Below are positions 34,890-43,730 of a stretch of 64,000 bases of DNA, in pieces; the first letter of the stretch is position 1, and each line of letters opens with the position of its first letter. The stretch is from Paraburkholderia unamae (lineage in GTDB: Bacteria; Pseudomonadota; Gammaproteobacteria; Burkholderiales; Burkholderiaceae): positions 62,001-126,000 of the forward strand of contig NZ_QLSU01000027.1 in assembly GCF_003268775.1 (NCBI RefSeq), given 5' to 3'. Made by a program: the position numbers and the translations under genes. The notes under the pieces were generated by a model, which was not told the DNA's origin, did not search any database, and saw nothing but the letters and a program-made list of their open reading frames with translations.

Positions 34890-36587
34890 ATGTTGTATCG
34901 CCGAGCACTACTCGCCCTGCCTTGTGCAGGCCTTGCCGCCGCCTTGTTTGCATGCGGCAGCAGCAATTCGAATACGTCGTCGTCGAGCACGACGACTCCC
35001 GTAGTGTCGGCGCAGGACGCGCTCACGACGGCCACGCCGATCAAGCACGTCGTCGTGATCTACGGTGAGAACGTTTCGTTCGACCACTACTTCGCCACCT
35101 ACCCGAACGCCACCAACCCGAGCGGCGAGCCGGCCTTCGCGGGCGCTTCGGGCACGCCGACGGTCAACGGCCTCACGGGCACGCTGCTCACGGCCAACCC
35201 GAACTTCCTGAACACCACGGGCAACGGCACGGGCGCGGCCAATCCGTTCCGCCTCGACCGCACGCAGGCCGCCACGGCCGACCAGAACCACGCGTATACG
35301 GCCGAGCAGCAAGCGGGCAACAACGGCGCACTCGACCTGTTCCCGAAGTACACGGGTAACGGCACGAGCGGCGGCGCGGGCGCATTCGGCACGAAGGGCC
35401 AGGTGATGGGCTACTACGACGGCAACACCGTCACGGCGCTGTGGAACTACGCGCAGAAGTTCGCGATGAGCGACAACGCGTGGACCACGACGTACGGCCC
35501 GTCCACGCCCGGCGCGCTGGAAGTCGTCTCGGGCCAGACCAACGGCCTCGAACTCGTGAACACCTCGAAGCAGCCGGCCACGGCGACGACGTCGTCGTAC
35601 TACATCCAGGACGGCGCGGGCGGTCTCACGATGATCAACGACGTCGACCCGGGCTATGACGTGTGCTCGAGCACGACCGATTCGGGCATGATCAACGCGC
35701 TGAACATCGGCGACCTGCTCAACGGCCAGAAGATCACGTGGGGCGGCTTCATGGGCGGCTTCAACTTGCAGACGACGAACTCGAACGGCACGACGGGCTG
35801 CAAGCGCAGCTCGATCGCGACGGCGGTGAACGCTGCAACGGCCGACTACATCCCGCACCACAACTGGTTCCAGTACTTCAAGTCGACGTCGAACCCGCAG
35901 CATCTGCGCCCGAGCGCGACGGCCGCCATCGGCTACACGTTCGAATCGGACGGCAAGACGGCCGACCCGGCGAACCACCAGTACGACACGGACGACTTCT
36001 TCGCGTCGGTCAAGGCAGGCAACTTCCCGTCGGTGAGCTTCCTGAAGGCTCCGGCTGCACAGGACGCGCACGCAGGCTATTCGGACCCGCTCGACGAGCA
36101 GCAGTTCGTGACGAAGGTCGTGAACTTCCTGATGCAGCAACCCGACTGGCAGAACACGGCCGTGATCGTGACGTATGACGATTCGGACGGCTGGTACGAC
36201 CACCAGTACATGGCGCCGGTGCACTCGTCGTACGCCGCGGCTGACCAGCTCAACGGCAACGCCGTGTGCGGCACGGGCACGCAGCAAACGGGTGTGGCAG
36301 GCTCGCCGGCCAACGGCCGTTGCGGTCCGGGCACGCGCATTCCGTTCCTCGTGATCTCGCCGTGGGCGAAGGCCAACTACGTCGACCACACGTTCATCGA
36401 TCAGGCTTCGGTCGTCCGCTTCATCGAGGACAACTGGCTTGGCGGCGCGCGTCTGGGCGGCGGCTCGTTCGACTCCGTGGCGGGCGACATGCGCAGCATG
36501 TTCGACTTCAGCGGCAAGGGCGGCCTGCCGGTGCTGTACCTCGACGGCACGCAGGGCACGCAGCTCAGCTCGGCACCGTCGATCTGA
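34890..36587 (+). CDS. AcpA/phospholipase C-superfamily phosphoesterase, lipoprotein
   Basis: A 565-residue protein of the bacterial phosphoesterase family (AcpA acid phosphatases and phospholipases C). After the signal MLYRRALLALPCAGLAAAL comes the lipobox LFACGSS and a serine/threonine-rich linker. The catalytic region starts with IKHVVVIYGENVSFDHYFAT, with the metal-binding GEN and the FDHYF box, and later VIVTYDDSDGWYDH and PGTRIPFLVISPWAK, all family marks. ATG 34890 is chosen since GGAG precedes it; ATG 34875 is in frame. Codon use is very biased to C, suggesting strong expression. It is located at the cell surface or periplasm and may scavenge phosphate. A c-type peroxidase follows 195 bases downstream. 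Confidence 0.88.
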   Translation: MLYRRALLALPCAGLAAALFACGSSNSNTSSSSTTTPVVSAQDALTTATPIKHVVVIYGENVSFDHYFATYPNATNPSGEPAFAGASGTPTVNGLTGTLLTANPNFLNTTGNGTGAANPFRLDRTQAATADQNHAYTAEQQAGNNGALDLFPKYTGNGTSGGAGAFGTKGQVMGYYDGNTVTALWNYAQKFAMSDNAWTTTYGPSTPGALEVVSGQTNGLELVNTSKQPATATTSSYYIQDGAGGLTMINDVDPGYDVCSSTTDSGMINALNIGDLLNGQKITWGGFMGGFNLQTTNSNGTTGCKRSSIATAVNAATADYIPHHNWFQYFKSTSNPQHLRPSATAAIGYTFESDGKTADPANHQYDTDDFFASVKAGNFPSVSFLKAPAAQDAHAGYSDPLDEQQFVTKVVNFLMQQPDWQNTAVIVTYDDSDGWYDHQYMAPVHSSYAAADQLNGNAVCGTGTQQTGVAGSPANGRCGPGTRIPFLVISPWAKANYVDHTFIDQASVVRFIEDNWLGGARLGGGSFDSVAGDMRSMFDFSGKGGLPVLYLDGTQGTQLSSAPSI

Positions 36588-36782
36588 TGATCTGATCGAC
36601 GGCCGGCGCGAGGCTCGATCGCCCACACGCGCAGGTTTCGCGCGTGCAGGGCGGCGGGCCTCGCGCCGCCGTGACGTCTCGTGTGACGTCTTGTGGCTCA
36701 CGCCGCGTGGCGCGCCCCTGGGGCTCGCTCGCGGCGTTCGGCTTTTTCCTTTCGTGGAACTTCGCAGAAGAAAGATCGCATC

Positions 36783-38222
36783 ATGTCCGAGCTTTCCGCT
36801 TCGCCCAAACCTACCCCGTCTTCCCCCACGCCGCGCAAGGCGGCCAGGCCCGCGCGCCTCCTGCTGCGAGCCGCCGCCGTTGCCGTGGTCGCCGCGCTCG
36901 GCTTTTGCGCCTATGCCGCAGCGTTTCCGGCCGATGTGCCGGCCGCCGTGGGCGAGGTCGTCGAGAACCTGACCGGCGCGAACCCGCATCCCGTCGTGCT
37001 GCAACGCCCCCAGAGCGCGCCGCTTTCGGCGATGGCGCAGCTCGGCAAGCAACTGTTTTTCGATCCGGCGCTCTCGGGCTCCGGTCAGCAGTCCTGTGCA
37101 TCCTGTCACAGCCCCGCGCACGCCTATGGCCCGCCCAACGGGCTCGACGTGCAGCAGGGCGGTCTCGCGATGAACCAGCAGGGCTACCGTCCGCCGCCTT
37201 CGCTCATGTACCTGTACCGCCAGCCGAACTTCAGCATCGGGCCGGACGCGGGCGAAAACGACGACGCGCCTACCGTCGCGCAGCAGGCCACGGCCGCCGC
37301 GAGCGTGGTGAAGTCGCAGAAGACGGCGGGCGGCCCGTCCACCTCGGTGGAGATGGTGCCGCAGGGCGGTCTGTTCTGGGACGGCCGCGCCGACACGCTT
37401 CAACAGCAGGCCTATGGCCCGCTGCTCAACCCGGTTGAAATGGCGAACACGAGCATCGAGCAGGTGGCGGGCAAGCTCGAAAAGGCCTCGTACGCGAAGC
37501 AGTTCACGGCATTGTTCGGAGCCCGAATTTTCAGCAACCCGAAGATGGCCGTGGCGGAGGCGATGTTCGCGATCTCGCGTTACCAGGTGGAAGATCCGTC
37601 GTTCCATCCGTATAACAGCAAGTACGACCGCTGGCTTGAAGGCCATGCGCGTCTCACGCAAGCCGAGCTACGCGGCCTGCGCCTGTTCAACGATCCGGAC
37701 AAGGCGAACTGCGCGGGCTGCCACCTCTCGAAGCCCGGCAAGGACGGCCTGCCGCCCATGTTCACCGACTACCAGTACGAAGCGCTCGGCGTGCCGCGCA
37801 ACCACAAGCTCGCGCAGAACCAGGACCCGCACTTCTTCGATCTGGGCGTGTGCGGCCCGTTCCGTTCGGACTTCAAGGACCAGACGCAGTACTGCGGCAT
37901 GTTCCTCACGCCGACGCTGCGCAACACGTCCACGCGCACGGTGTTCTTCCACAACGGCATCTATCACACGCTCGACCAGGTGATGGCGTTCTACAACGAT
38001 CGCAACACGGACCCCGGCAAGTTCTATCCGCGCGGCCCCGACGGCAAGATCGACAAGTACGACGATATCCCGCCGCAGCTCCAGAAGAACGTGGATGTGA
38101 CCGATGCGCCGTTCGACCGCAAGTTCGGCGACAAGCCCGCGATGACGCAAGGCGACATCGAGGACATCATCGCCTTCCTCAAGACGCTCAACGACGAGCC
38201 GTTGCCGTCACAGCCGCAGTAA
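36783..38222 (+). CDS. Di-heme cytochrome c peroxidase (CcpA/MauG family)
   Basis: A 479-residue periplasmic di-heme protein. A basic N-terminus is followed by a hydrophobic segment RLLLRAAAVAVVAALGFCAY that could be a signal anchor. Heme sites are CASCH (105-109) and CAGCH (310-314); MFLTPTLRNTSTRTVFFHNG and LGKQLFFDPALSGSG are family marks. The protein is longer than classical CcpA (about 340) by an insertion after the first heme, as in the larger MauG-like subgroup. It would reduce hydrogen peroxide or oxidise an unknown substrate. It is in line with the upstream phosphoesterase and may be co-transcribed. Confidence 0.9.
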   Translation: MSELSASPKPTPSSPTPRKAARPARLLLRAAAVAVVAALGFCAYAAAFPADVPAAVGEVVENLTGANPHPVVLQRPQSAPLSAMAQLGKQLFFDPALSGSGQQSCASCHSPAHAYGPPNGLDVQQGGLAMNQQGYRPPPSLMYLYRQPNFSIGPDAGENDDAPTVAQQATAAASVVKSQKTAGGPSTSVEMVPQGGLFWDGRADTLQQQAYGPLLNPVEMANTSIEQVAGKLEKASYAKQFTALFGARIFSNPKMAVAEAMFAISRYQVEDPSFHPYNSKYDRWLEGHARLTQAELRGLRLFNDPDKANCAGCHLSKPGKDGLPPMFTDYQYEALGVPRNHKLAQNQDPHFFDLGVCGPFRSDFKDQTQYCGMFLTPTLRNTSTRTVFFHNGIYHTLDQVMAFYNDRNTDPGKFYPRGPDGKIDKYDDIPPQLQKNVDVTDAPFDRKFGDKPAMTQGDIEDIIAFLKTLNDEPLPSQPQ

Positions 38223-38284
38223 GGCCGCCGGGCCGCCGCGCCGACGTTCGGCGATGGCTTGCGCGGGCCGCGCGGCCCCCGGTC

Positions 38285-38623
38285 TTACTTGCCGCCCTGG
38301 GCAAGATGAATCGTGACGATCACGGAGGCGTCGTCGAGCGCCTCCAGCGCATGCGTTTCACCGGCGGCGAGCAACAGCATGTCGCCGGCGTGCATGGTGC
38401 GCGGGTCGCCGTTCACGAAAAAGCGGATCACGCCCTCGACGCATTGCACGGTGATCTCGCCCGCCACGCTGTGCTCGGGCAGCCGCTTGCCCGCAGGCAG
38501 CACGAGCCGGATCACCTCCAGTTCCTGCGCGCGGATCAGCGTGGTGGATTGCGCGTTCTTGAGCGCGCCGCCTAGCGGCCGGGCGTCGAAGACCTCACCC
38601 GGCGCGGCGTGGGGGATGGCCAT
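38285..38623 (-). CDS. Cupin-domain protein
   Basis: A 112-residue single-domain cupin. The core strand pattern is LPAGKRLPEHSVAGEITVQC followed by GDMLLLAAGETHALEALDDA, the two cupin motifs with His (in PEHSV), Glu (in GEITVQ) and His (in ETHAL) as likely metal ligands. No catalytic role can be named. ATG 38623 has a GAGGGA site. It begins 9 bases after the osmC stop, so the two form an operon. Confidence 0.83.
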   Translation of the reverse strand: MAIPHAAPGEVFDARPLGGALKNAQSTTLIRAQELEVIRLVLPAGKRLPEHSVAGEITVQCVEGVIRFFVNGDPRTMHAGDMLLLAAGETHALEALDDASVIVTIHLAQGGK

Positions 38624-38632
38624 GACAGTCCC

Positions 38633-39061
38633 TCAAACGAGCTTCGCGTTGAGCGTGATCTTCGCGTTGTTGGCGAAGAGTTTCGACACCGGACAGTTCT
38701 CCTTGGCGCCCTTCGAAAGCTCGTCGAACTTCGCCTGGTCGATGCCGGGAATCTTCGCGGTCATGTCGAGCTGGCAGCTCGTGATGGCGAAGCCTTCGCC
38801 CACCTTGTCGAGCGTCACGGTCGATTTCGTCTCGATGCTCTCGGCCGTGAAGCCCGCCTGGGTGAGAAAGAGCGAGAACGCCATCGTGAAGCAGCCCGCG
38901 TGCGCCGCGCCGATCAGTTCCTCGGGATTGGTGCCGGGGCCGCCCTCGAAGCGCGAGGCGAAGCCGTAGGGCGCTTCCTTGAGCACGCCGGTTTGCGTCG
39001 AGATGGTGCCCTGGCCGTCCTTGATCCCGCCATGCCACTTGGCCGATGCCGTCTTTTGCAT
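38633..39061 (-). CDS. osmC: OsmC/Ohr-family peroxiredoxin
   Basis: A 142-residue thiol peroxidase of the OsmC branch, which reduces organic hydroperoxides. The two redox cysteines are in GAAHAGCFTMAFSLFL (peroxidatic) and KENCPVSKL (resolving). The conserved arginine lies in FASRFEGGPGTNPEELIGAA (part). ATG 39061 is preferred over 39118 for its GGAGAAA site and because the resulting MQKTASAKWHG N-terminus is standard. It heads a two-gene operon with the cupin and is separated from the upstream cytochrome operon by a perfect hairpin. Confidence 0.92.
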   Translation of the reverse strand: MQKTASAKWHGGIKDGQGTISTQTGVLKEAPYGFASRFEGGPGTNPEELIGAAHAGCFTMAFSLFLTQAGFTAESIETKSTVTLDKVGEGFAITSCQLDMTAKIPGIDQAKFDELSKGAKENCPVSKLFANNAKITLNAKLV

Positions 39062-39105
39062 GATGTTTCTCCGCGATATGGAAACGTCGAAATGACGAAA
39101 GGGGA

Positions 39106-39140
39106 GCGTGCGGGGCACGCAAGCGGCGTGCCCCGCACGC
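39106..39140 (-). terminator. Perfect 15-bp hairpin ending the oxidase operon
   Basis: GCGTGCGGGGCACGC (39106-39120) pairs without mismatch with GCGTGCCCCGCACGC (39126-39140) over a five-base loop, 6 bases after the last cytochrome gene stop on the minus strand. The following minus-strand sequence is CTCCCCTTTCGTCATTT, a weak T-rich tract. It should end the oxidase transcript before osmC. Confidence 0.75.
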
Positions 39141-39146
39141 GGTATT

Positions 39147-39944
39147 TCAGGGTTGCTGTGCGGGCGTTTCGCCCGCGTACCACGCGGCGGCCGCGTCGAT
39201 TTCCTCGGGCGTCATGTTGCGCGCGATGTTGCGCATCTGCTCGGAAATATCGTTGTGGCGCGTGCCGTTCGCAAAGGCGAGCAACTGCGCCTTCGTGTAC
39301 GCGGCCGGCAGGCCGTCGAGCCACGGGCTGCCGATCTTGCTGTCCACGCCGCCGTGGCAGGACGCGCAAGCGGGGATGTTGCGCAGCGGCGCGCCGTGCG
39401 CGACGATGCCGGGCGCGCCGCCATGCAGGTGCGCGATCGGCTGCAACGAGGCGTAGTAGGCCGCGAGGTCGCGCATGTCCTCGTCGGAGAGGTCGCGCGC
39501 CATGGGCGACATCACCGCGTTCTGGCGCGCGCCCGTTTGAAAGTCGTGCAATTCCTTGAAGACCACGATGGCGAACTGGCCCGCCAGATTCGGCGAATTG
39601 GCCATGCTGATGCCGCGCGGTCCGTGGCACATCGTGCAGCGCAGGGCAAGCGTCGCGCCGCGGCCGATCGACAGGCTCGTCGCGCCGTCGAGCATGTGCG
39701 GCGTGAGTTCGACCGTGCTCACCTTGTAGTCGGGCGCGACCGCCGACTCCACCGGGTGCCACTGGCGCGGCACGCCGGCCGCGCTACAGATCGCATTCCA
39801 GATGCCCTGGAACTGCGGGTCGGATTTCGCGGAAGGCAGCCAGACGAAGCCGATCAGCACGGCGGCGACGAACACCACGATCGTCGCGCCCACGCCCGCG
39901 CGAAACCACACATTGCGTAACGAGAACAGGCGTTCGTCGCTCAT
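39147..39944 (-). CDS. Membrane-anchored di-heme cytochrome c of the ba3 oxidase operon
   Basis: A 265-residue protein with an uncleaved N-terminal anchor (VGATIVVFVAAVLIGFVWL) and two c-type heme sites, CTMCH in ATLALRCTMCHGPRG and CASCH in NIPACASCHGG, each followed by a helical cytochrome-c fold. Candidate axial methionines lie in NAVMSPMARDLSDEDM and ARNMTPEE. Its ATG overlaps the stop of the oxidase subunit I gene by four bases, so the products are coupled and it likely feeds electrons into the oxidase at the periplasmic face. Confidence 0.88.
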   Translation of the reverse strand: MSDERLFSLRNVWFRAGVGATIVVFVAAVLIGFVWLPSAKSDPQFQGIWNAICSAAGVPRQWHPVESAVAPDYKVSTVELTPHMLDGATSLSIGRGATLALRCTMCHGPRGISMANSPNLAGQFAIVVFKELHDFQTGARQNAVMSPMARDLSDEDMRDLAAYYASLQPIAHLHGGAPGIVAHGAPLRNIPACASCHGGVDSKIGSPWLDGLPAAYTKAQLLAFANGTRHNDISEQMRNIARNMTPEEIDAAAAWYAGETPAQQP

Positions 39945-41566
39945 CGCTGCGCTCCAATCGGGATCGCGGGCACCGCGGTCTGCGGTGTCGCGAGCAGTTG
40001 CGCAATGGGGTAGCCGTAGTTGGTGATGGTCAGCGCGACCATCAGCACGACCCACAGCGCGAAGCTGTTGAGCGCCACGGGCAGCGTGGCCGACTCGTGC
40101 ACCGGCTTGCTGAAGCGATATTCCTCGGGCGTGACCACTTCGTTGCGATGGCCTTGCAGCAGCACCACGAAGAACAGGATGGCCGAGATCACGAGGATCA
40201 GCCCGCCTATCGCGGAGAGCACGACGAGCGCGCCCTGGCCCGCCAGCGCCGGGTCGCTGTAGTCGTAATAGGCCATGCGCCGCGGCATGCCCATGAGGCC
40301 GACGAGGTGCCACGGGAAGGTCGTCACGATCATGCCGATGAACCACAGCCACAGCTGCCAGCGCATGAGCTTCCAGTTCGTGAGCGCGCGGCCCGTGATC
40401 TGCGGCCACAGGTCGTAGGCGATGGCGAAGTACATGATGACGATCGCGCCGCCATAGATCAGGTGGAAGTGCCCCGTGATCCACTGCGTGTTATGCACGG
40501 GCTGGTCGAGCTGGTAGCTCATGTTGATGAGCCCGCCCGCGCCGCCGAAGCCCAGCATGACGAACGAGAACGCCACGGCCAGCATTTGCGGGTTGTGCCA
40601 CGGCAGCTTCGCGATCCAGCCAAACGCCCCTTTGCCGCCGCGCAGCCGCCCGGCGATTTCCACCGAGGCGCAGATCGTGAACACGGTGAGGAGCGTGGGC
40701 ACCGAAACGAGCGCCGTGAACACCGACTGCACGAACTTGAAGCCCGAGCCCACCTGCGGGTCGGTGAAGAGGTGGTGCAGGCCGATCGGCATGGCCACCA
40801 CGAGGAACAGGATGAACGAGATGCGCGCCATCGAGTCGCTGTAGAGCCGGCCGCCGATCGCGCGCGGAATGATCGTGTAGTAGGCGATATAGGCGGGCAT
40901 GAGCCAGAAGTAGACGATGGCGTGCAGCGTCCACGAGAAGAACACGCGCGCGAGGCCGGCGTCGATGGTATTGCGCCAGCCGAACGCGACCGGCAGGATC
41001 TGGAACAGCACCTCGATGGCCGCGCCCACGGCGGTCCAGCCCCACAGGTAGGCGCCGGCCGTGGTCGCGAACATGGCGAGCGGCAAGGGTTTGCCGGGAT
41101 TTTCGCGTTTCCATTTCGCGGTGTTCACGCCCATCAGCGCGACCCAGATCCACGAGCCCACCACCACGAGCACGACGCCGAGGTAATAGAACACGTTGCC
41201 GATCATCGGCGGGTAGAAGGTGTAGAGCACCGAGGCGAGGCCGAGCGCCACGGGCACCGAGGCCGTGACCGCGCCGAGCGCGAGCAGGATGAAGCCGAGC
41301 CAGGCCCAGCGCACGCCCACGAGCGGCTTCTTGAGCGCCAGCTCGCTCACCGCGTAGCCAAAGCCCATGGCGATGAGCGTGGGGAACACGTAGCCCATCA
41401 CGGTGCCGTGCTCCGTGACCGAACGGTAATAAAGCTCGGGGTCCTTGAGCCAGGGGTGCAGCGGGCTGCGCACCAGCATCTGCCATGCGCCTAGCAGCAG
41501 CGCCACGCCGAACACGATGAACGCGAGCCAGAAGTGGGCGAGTACGAGTCGCTTGTTATTTAACAC
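39941..41566 (-). CDS. ba3-type heme-copper oxidase subunit I
   Basis: A 541-residue, roughly 13-segment oxidase subunit of the B family. Heme-b and CuB ligands are visible: VTEHGTVMGYVF, the CuB histidine and cross-linked tyrosine in TLHAIVYFWLMPAYIAYY, the His pair in GLHHLFTDPQVG, and WITGHFHLIYGG for the heme histidines. The HAIVYFW segment matches the Thermus ba3 pattern (HPIVYFW) rather than aa3 or cbb3. The start is taken as GTG 41566, behind GGAGA; the frame is open further upstream. It overlaps the end of the subunit II gene by 11 bases. It reduces oxygen to water and pumps protons. Confidence 0.92.
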   Translation of the reverse strand: MLNNKRLVLAHFWLAFIVFGVALLLGAWQMLVRSPLHPWLKDPELYYRSVTEHGTVMGYVFPTLIAMGFGYAVSELALKKPLVGVRWAWLGFILLALGAVTASVPVALGLASVLYTFYPPMIGNVFYYLGVVLVVVGSWIWVALMGVNTAKWKRENPGKPLPLAMFATTAGAYLWGWTAVGAAIEVLFQILPVAFGWRNTIDAGLARVFFSWTLHAIVYFWLMPAYIAYYTIIPRAIGGRLYSDSMARISFILFLVVAMPIGLHHLFTDPQVGSGFKFVQSVFTALVSVPTLLTVFTICASVEIAGRLRGGKGAFGWIAKLPWHNPQMLAVAFSFVMLGFGGAGGLINMSYQLDQPVHNTQWITGHFHLIYGGAIVIMYFAIAYDLWPQITGRALTNWKLMRWQLWLWFIGMIVTTFPWHLVGLMGMPRRMAYYDYSDPALAGQGALVVLSAIGGLILVISAILFFVVLLQGHRNEVVTPEEYRFSKPVHESATLPVALNSFALWVVLMVALTITNYGYPIAQLLATPQTAVPAIPIGAQR

Positions 41567-42131
41567 AGCTGAGTCTCCGCGCGGAATTGCCTGCCTGATT
41601 CGCCATCTGCATGAAGGCATCCTTGTCGATGACCTTCACGTGCGCCCACATGCCCTGGTGCCCCGTGCCGCAATATTCGTGGCAAGGCATCAGGTGGTCA
41701 GCGGGCTTGTCGAAGGTCGTGCGGAACGTCGAGATATAGCCGGGCTCGACCATCGAGTTCAGGTTGGTGCCGGTCACGAGAAAGCCGTGCACGACATCGG
41801 CGCTCGTGGCGCGGAACGTAATGGGCGTATTCGCCGGCACGACGATGCATTGCGGCGTGAATGAATACTGCTGTGCGAGGATGCGCACCGTGACGGAGCC
41901 GTCGCTCTCCACCGCGCTGCCGAGATTCGATTCGACGAACTCGCCGGACACGTGCAGCGTTTCCGGGTCGACCAGTTCCACGCGCGAGGGCGGCATCATG
42001 GCCCAGTGCAGGCCCGTGAAAACCACCATGGCCACGAGCACGGCGACGAGCGCCACCATGAGCATCGCCCAGCGGCGCTCGACGCGCGCCGCGACTTCGG
42101 CACTGGCATGGTTATCGATGGGGTTCGACAT
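41556..42131 (-). CDS. ba3-type oxidase subunit II (CuA domain)
   Basis: A 191-residue subunit with one N-terminal membrane helix (WAMLMVALVAVLVAMVVFTG) and a periplasmic cupredoxin domain. The CuA ligands are all present: His in ADVVHGFLVTG, then PCHEYCGTGHQGMW with both cysteines, the histidine and the methionine. The short form with a single helix is usual for ba3 oxidases. ATG 42131 gives the normal N-terminus. It takes electrons from one of the cytochromes c encoded in the same operon. Confidence 0.93.
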   Translation of the reverse strand: MSNPIDNHASAEVAARVERRWAMLMVALVAVLVAMVVFTGLHWAMMPPSRVELVDPETLHVSGEFVESNLGSAVESDGSVTVRILAQQYSFTPQCIVVPANTPITFRATSADVVHGFLVTGTNLNSMVEPGYISTFRTTFDKPADHLMPCHEYCGTGHQGMWAHVKVIDKDAFMQMANQAGNSARRLSCVK

Positions 42132-42159
42132 GAGGCCGGCCTTTTCTTCTCTGTCTGGT

Positions 42160-42342
42160 TTATTGGATGACGCCGCGCGGCAGGAACACGATGAAGTAGA
42201 ACGCGAACCACAGTGCGGTCACGATGGCGGTGGCGATGCCCGCGACCGCGAGCGCACCGCCTGGGCCGTTGGCCACGATCTCGTCGACCTGTTCGTGCTG
42301 CGGGCGCTCGCCCGGTTGTTCGGGTACGGGAGTCTCGATCAT
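42160..42342 (-). CDS. Small one-helix membrane protein of the oxidase operon (60 aa)
   Basis: A 60-residue protein with a polar, acidic N-terminal half and a single hydrophobic helix, ALAVAGIATAIVTALWFAFYF. It lies between the tri-heme cytochrome and subunit II genes with gaps of 7 and 28 bases. Size and position resemble the small subunit IIa/IV helices of ba3 and cbb3 oxidases, so an accessory subunit role is likely. Confidence 0.75.
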   Translation of the reverse strand: MIETPVPEQPGERPQHEQVDEIVANGPGGALAVAGIATAIVTALWFAFYFIVFLPRGVIQ

Positions 42343-42349
42343 CGCAGCC

Positions 42350-43717
42350 TCAGAAAAGCGGTGCGGAGCGCAGCGCGTTCACTTCATGTTCGGAAACCGG
42401 CGTGCCGTGGTTGCCCCACGCCGTGCGGATATAGGTGACCACGGCCGCCACTTCCTCGTCGGAGAGCGACTGCGCGAACGGCGGCATGCCATAGGGCATC
42501 GGATTCTTGCGCGTGCCGGGCGCGTAGCCGCCGTTAAGCACCATGCGGATGGGGTTCACGGCCGAGTTCATCTGGATCGACTGGTTGTCGGCGAGCGGCG
42601 GGAAGTGCGGGGGCTTGCCCTGGCCTTCGGCCGCATGGCACACCGCGCATTGCGAGTCGTAAATCTTCTTGCCGAGCGGCACGAGACGGGCGGCTTCTTC
42701 CGTCACGAAAGTGCTCTTGGGCGACTTGTCGACTTCGCTGTTGTGGCCGGGCAGCGACTTCAGGTAGACGGCCACGGCGCGCACGTCGTCTTCGGTGAGG
42801 TACTGGAAGCTGTCGTAGACCACTTCGGCCATCGGCCCGTACACGGCGCCGCGCTTGGACACGCCCGCGTGCAGCAGGTCGACGATGTCCTCGATGCTCC
42901 AGTCGCCAAGGCCCGCTTCCTTGTTCGAGGTGAGCGAGGGCGCGTACCAGTTCTGCACGGGAATCAGGCCGCCCTGGAATTCCTTCGAGGCCGAGTTGCC
43001 GCCCAGCGCGTTGATGGCCGTGTGGCACATGGTGCAGTGGCCGAGACCTTCCACGAGATACGCGCCGCGATTCCATTCGGCGGACTGCTTCGGGTCGGGC
43101 TTGAACTCGCCCTGGCGAAAGAACAGCGTGCGCCAGCCGAGCAGCAGCGCGCGCTGGTTATACGGGAAGCGCAGATCGTGCGGGCGGTTCTCCTTGTGCA
43201 CGGCCTGCGTGGAGAGGAGGTACGCGAAGATGGCGTCGGAGTCGGCGCGTGTGACCTTGGTGTACGACGCGAACGGCATCGCCGGGTAGAGCAGCGTGCC
43301 GTCGCGCGACTTGCCTTCGTGCAGCATGCGGTAGAACTCGTCGGCGGTCCACGAGCCGATGCCGTACATCTTGTCCGACGAAATGTTGGGCGTATAGAGC
43401 GTGCCGAACGGCGTTTCCATCGGACGGCCGCCGCCGAACATCTGCTCGGAGGGCACCGTGTGGCACGCAATGCAGTCGCCCGCGCGCGCGAGGTACTCGC
43501 CGCGCGCAATCAGTTCGGCGTTGCTCGCCACCGGCTTGGCGTTGGCCGTGGCCGCCGCCGCGGCCGCGCGCGCCGCGTCGGCGGAGTTGGCGCTGGGCGC
43601 GCCCGTCTGCGCGAGCGCGCTGGCGGCGACGCAGAGCGTGGCTGCGGCGAGCACCGCGCGGCAAGGCTTGAACGATGGCTTGAGCGATGAACGGAGAAAG
43701 GATCGGATTCTGCGCAC
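42350..43717 (-). CDS. Tri-heme cytochrome c (alcohol-dehydrogenase-type cytochrome subunit)
   Basis: A 455-residue periplasmic cytochrome with three heme sites, CIACH, CTMCH and CAVCH, spaced as in the membrane cytochrome subunits of alcohol and gluconate dehydrogenases. A signal peptide is present (AVLAAATLCVAASALAQ). The first domain carries FGTLYTPNISSDKMYGIG, typical of the family. The start is read as GTG 43717 because no ATG gives a signal peptide. No dehydrogenase large subunit is present; placed in an oxidase operon, it may instead collect electrons from several periplasmic dehydrogenases for the ba3 oxidase. Confidence 0.88.
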   Translation of the reverse strand: MRRIRSFLRSSLKPSFKPCRAVLAAATLCVAASALAQTGAPSANSADAARAAAAAATANAKPVASNAELIARGEYLARAGDCIACHTVPSEQMFGGGRPMETPFGTLYTPNISSDKMYGIGSWTADEFYRMLHEGKSRDGTLLYPAMPFASYTKVTRADSDAIFAYLLSTQAVHKENRPHDLRFPYNQRALLLGWRTLFFRQGEFKPDPKQSAEWNRGAYLVEGLGHCTMCHTAINALGGNSASKEFQGGLIPVQNWYAPSLTSNKEAGLGDWSIEDIVDLLHAGVSKRGAVYGPMAEVVYDSFQYLTEDDVRAVAVYLKSLPGHNSEVDKSPKSTFVTEEAARLVPLGKKIYDSQCAVCHAAEGQGKPPHFPPLADNQSIQMNSAVNPIRMVLNGGYAPGTRKNPMPYGMPPFAQSLSDEEVAAVVTYIRTAWGNHGTPVSEHEVNALRSAPLF

Positions 43718-43730
43718 GTCGGGGCCCCGG

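Noticed and set aside
34908..37661. A 917-codon minus-strand open frame opposite the phosphoesterase and peroxidase genes
   Set aside because: It is an arginine/valine-rich shadow of two strongly supported plus-strand genes with biased codon use; it shows no domain and no ribosome site.
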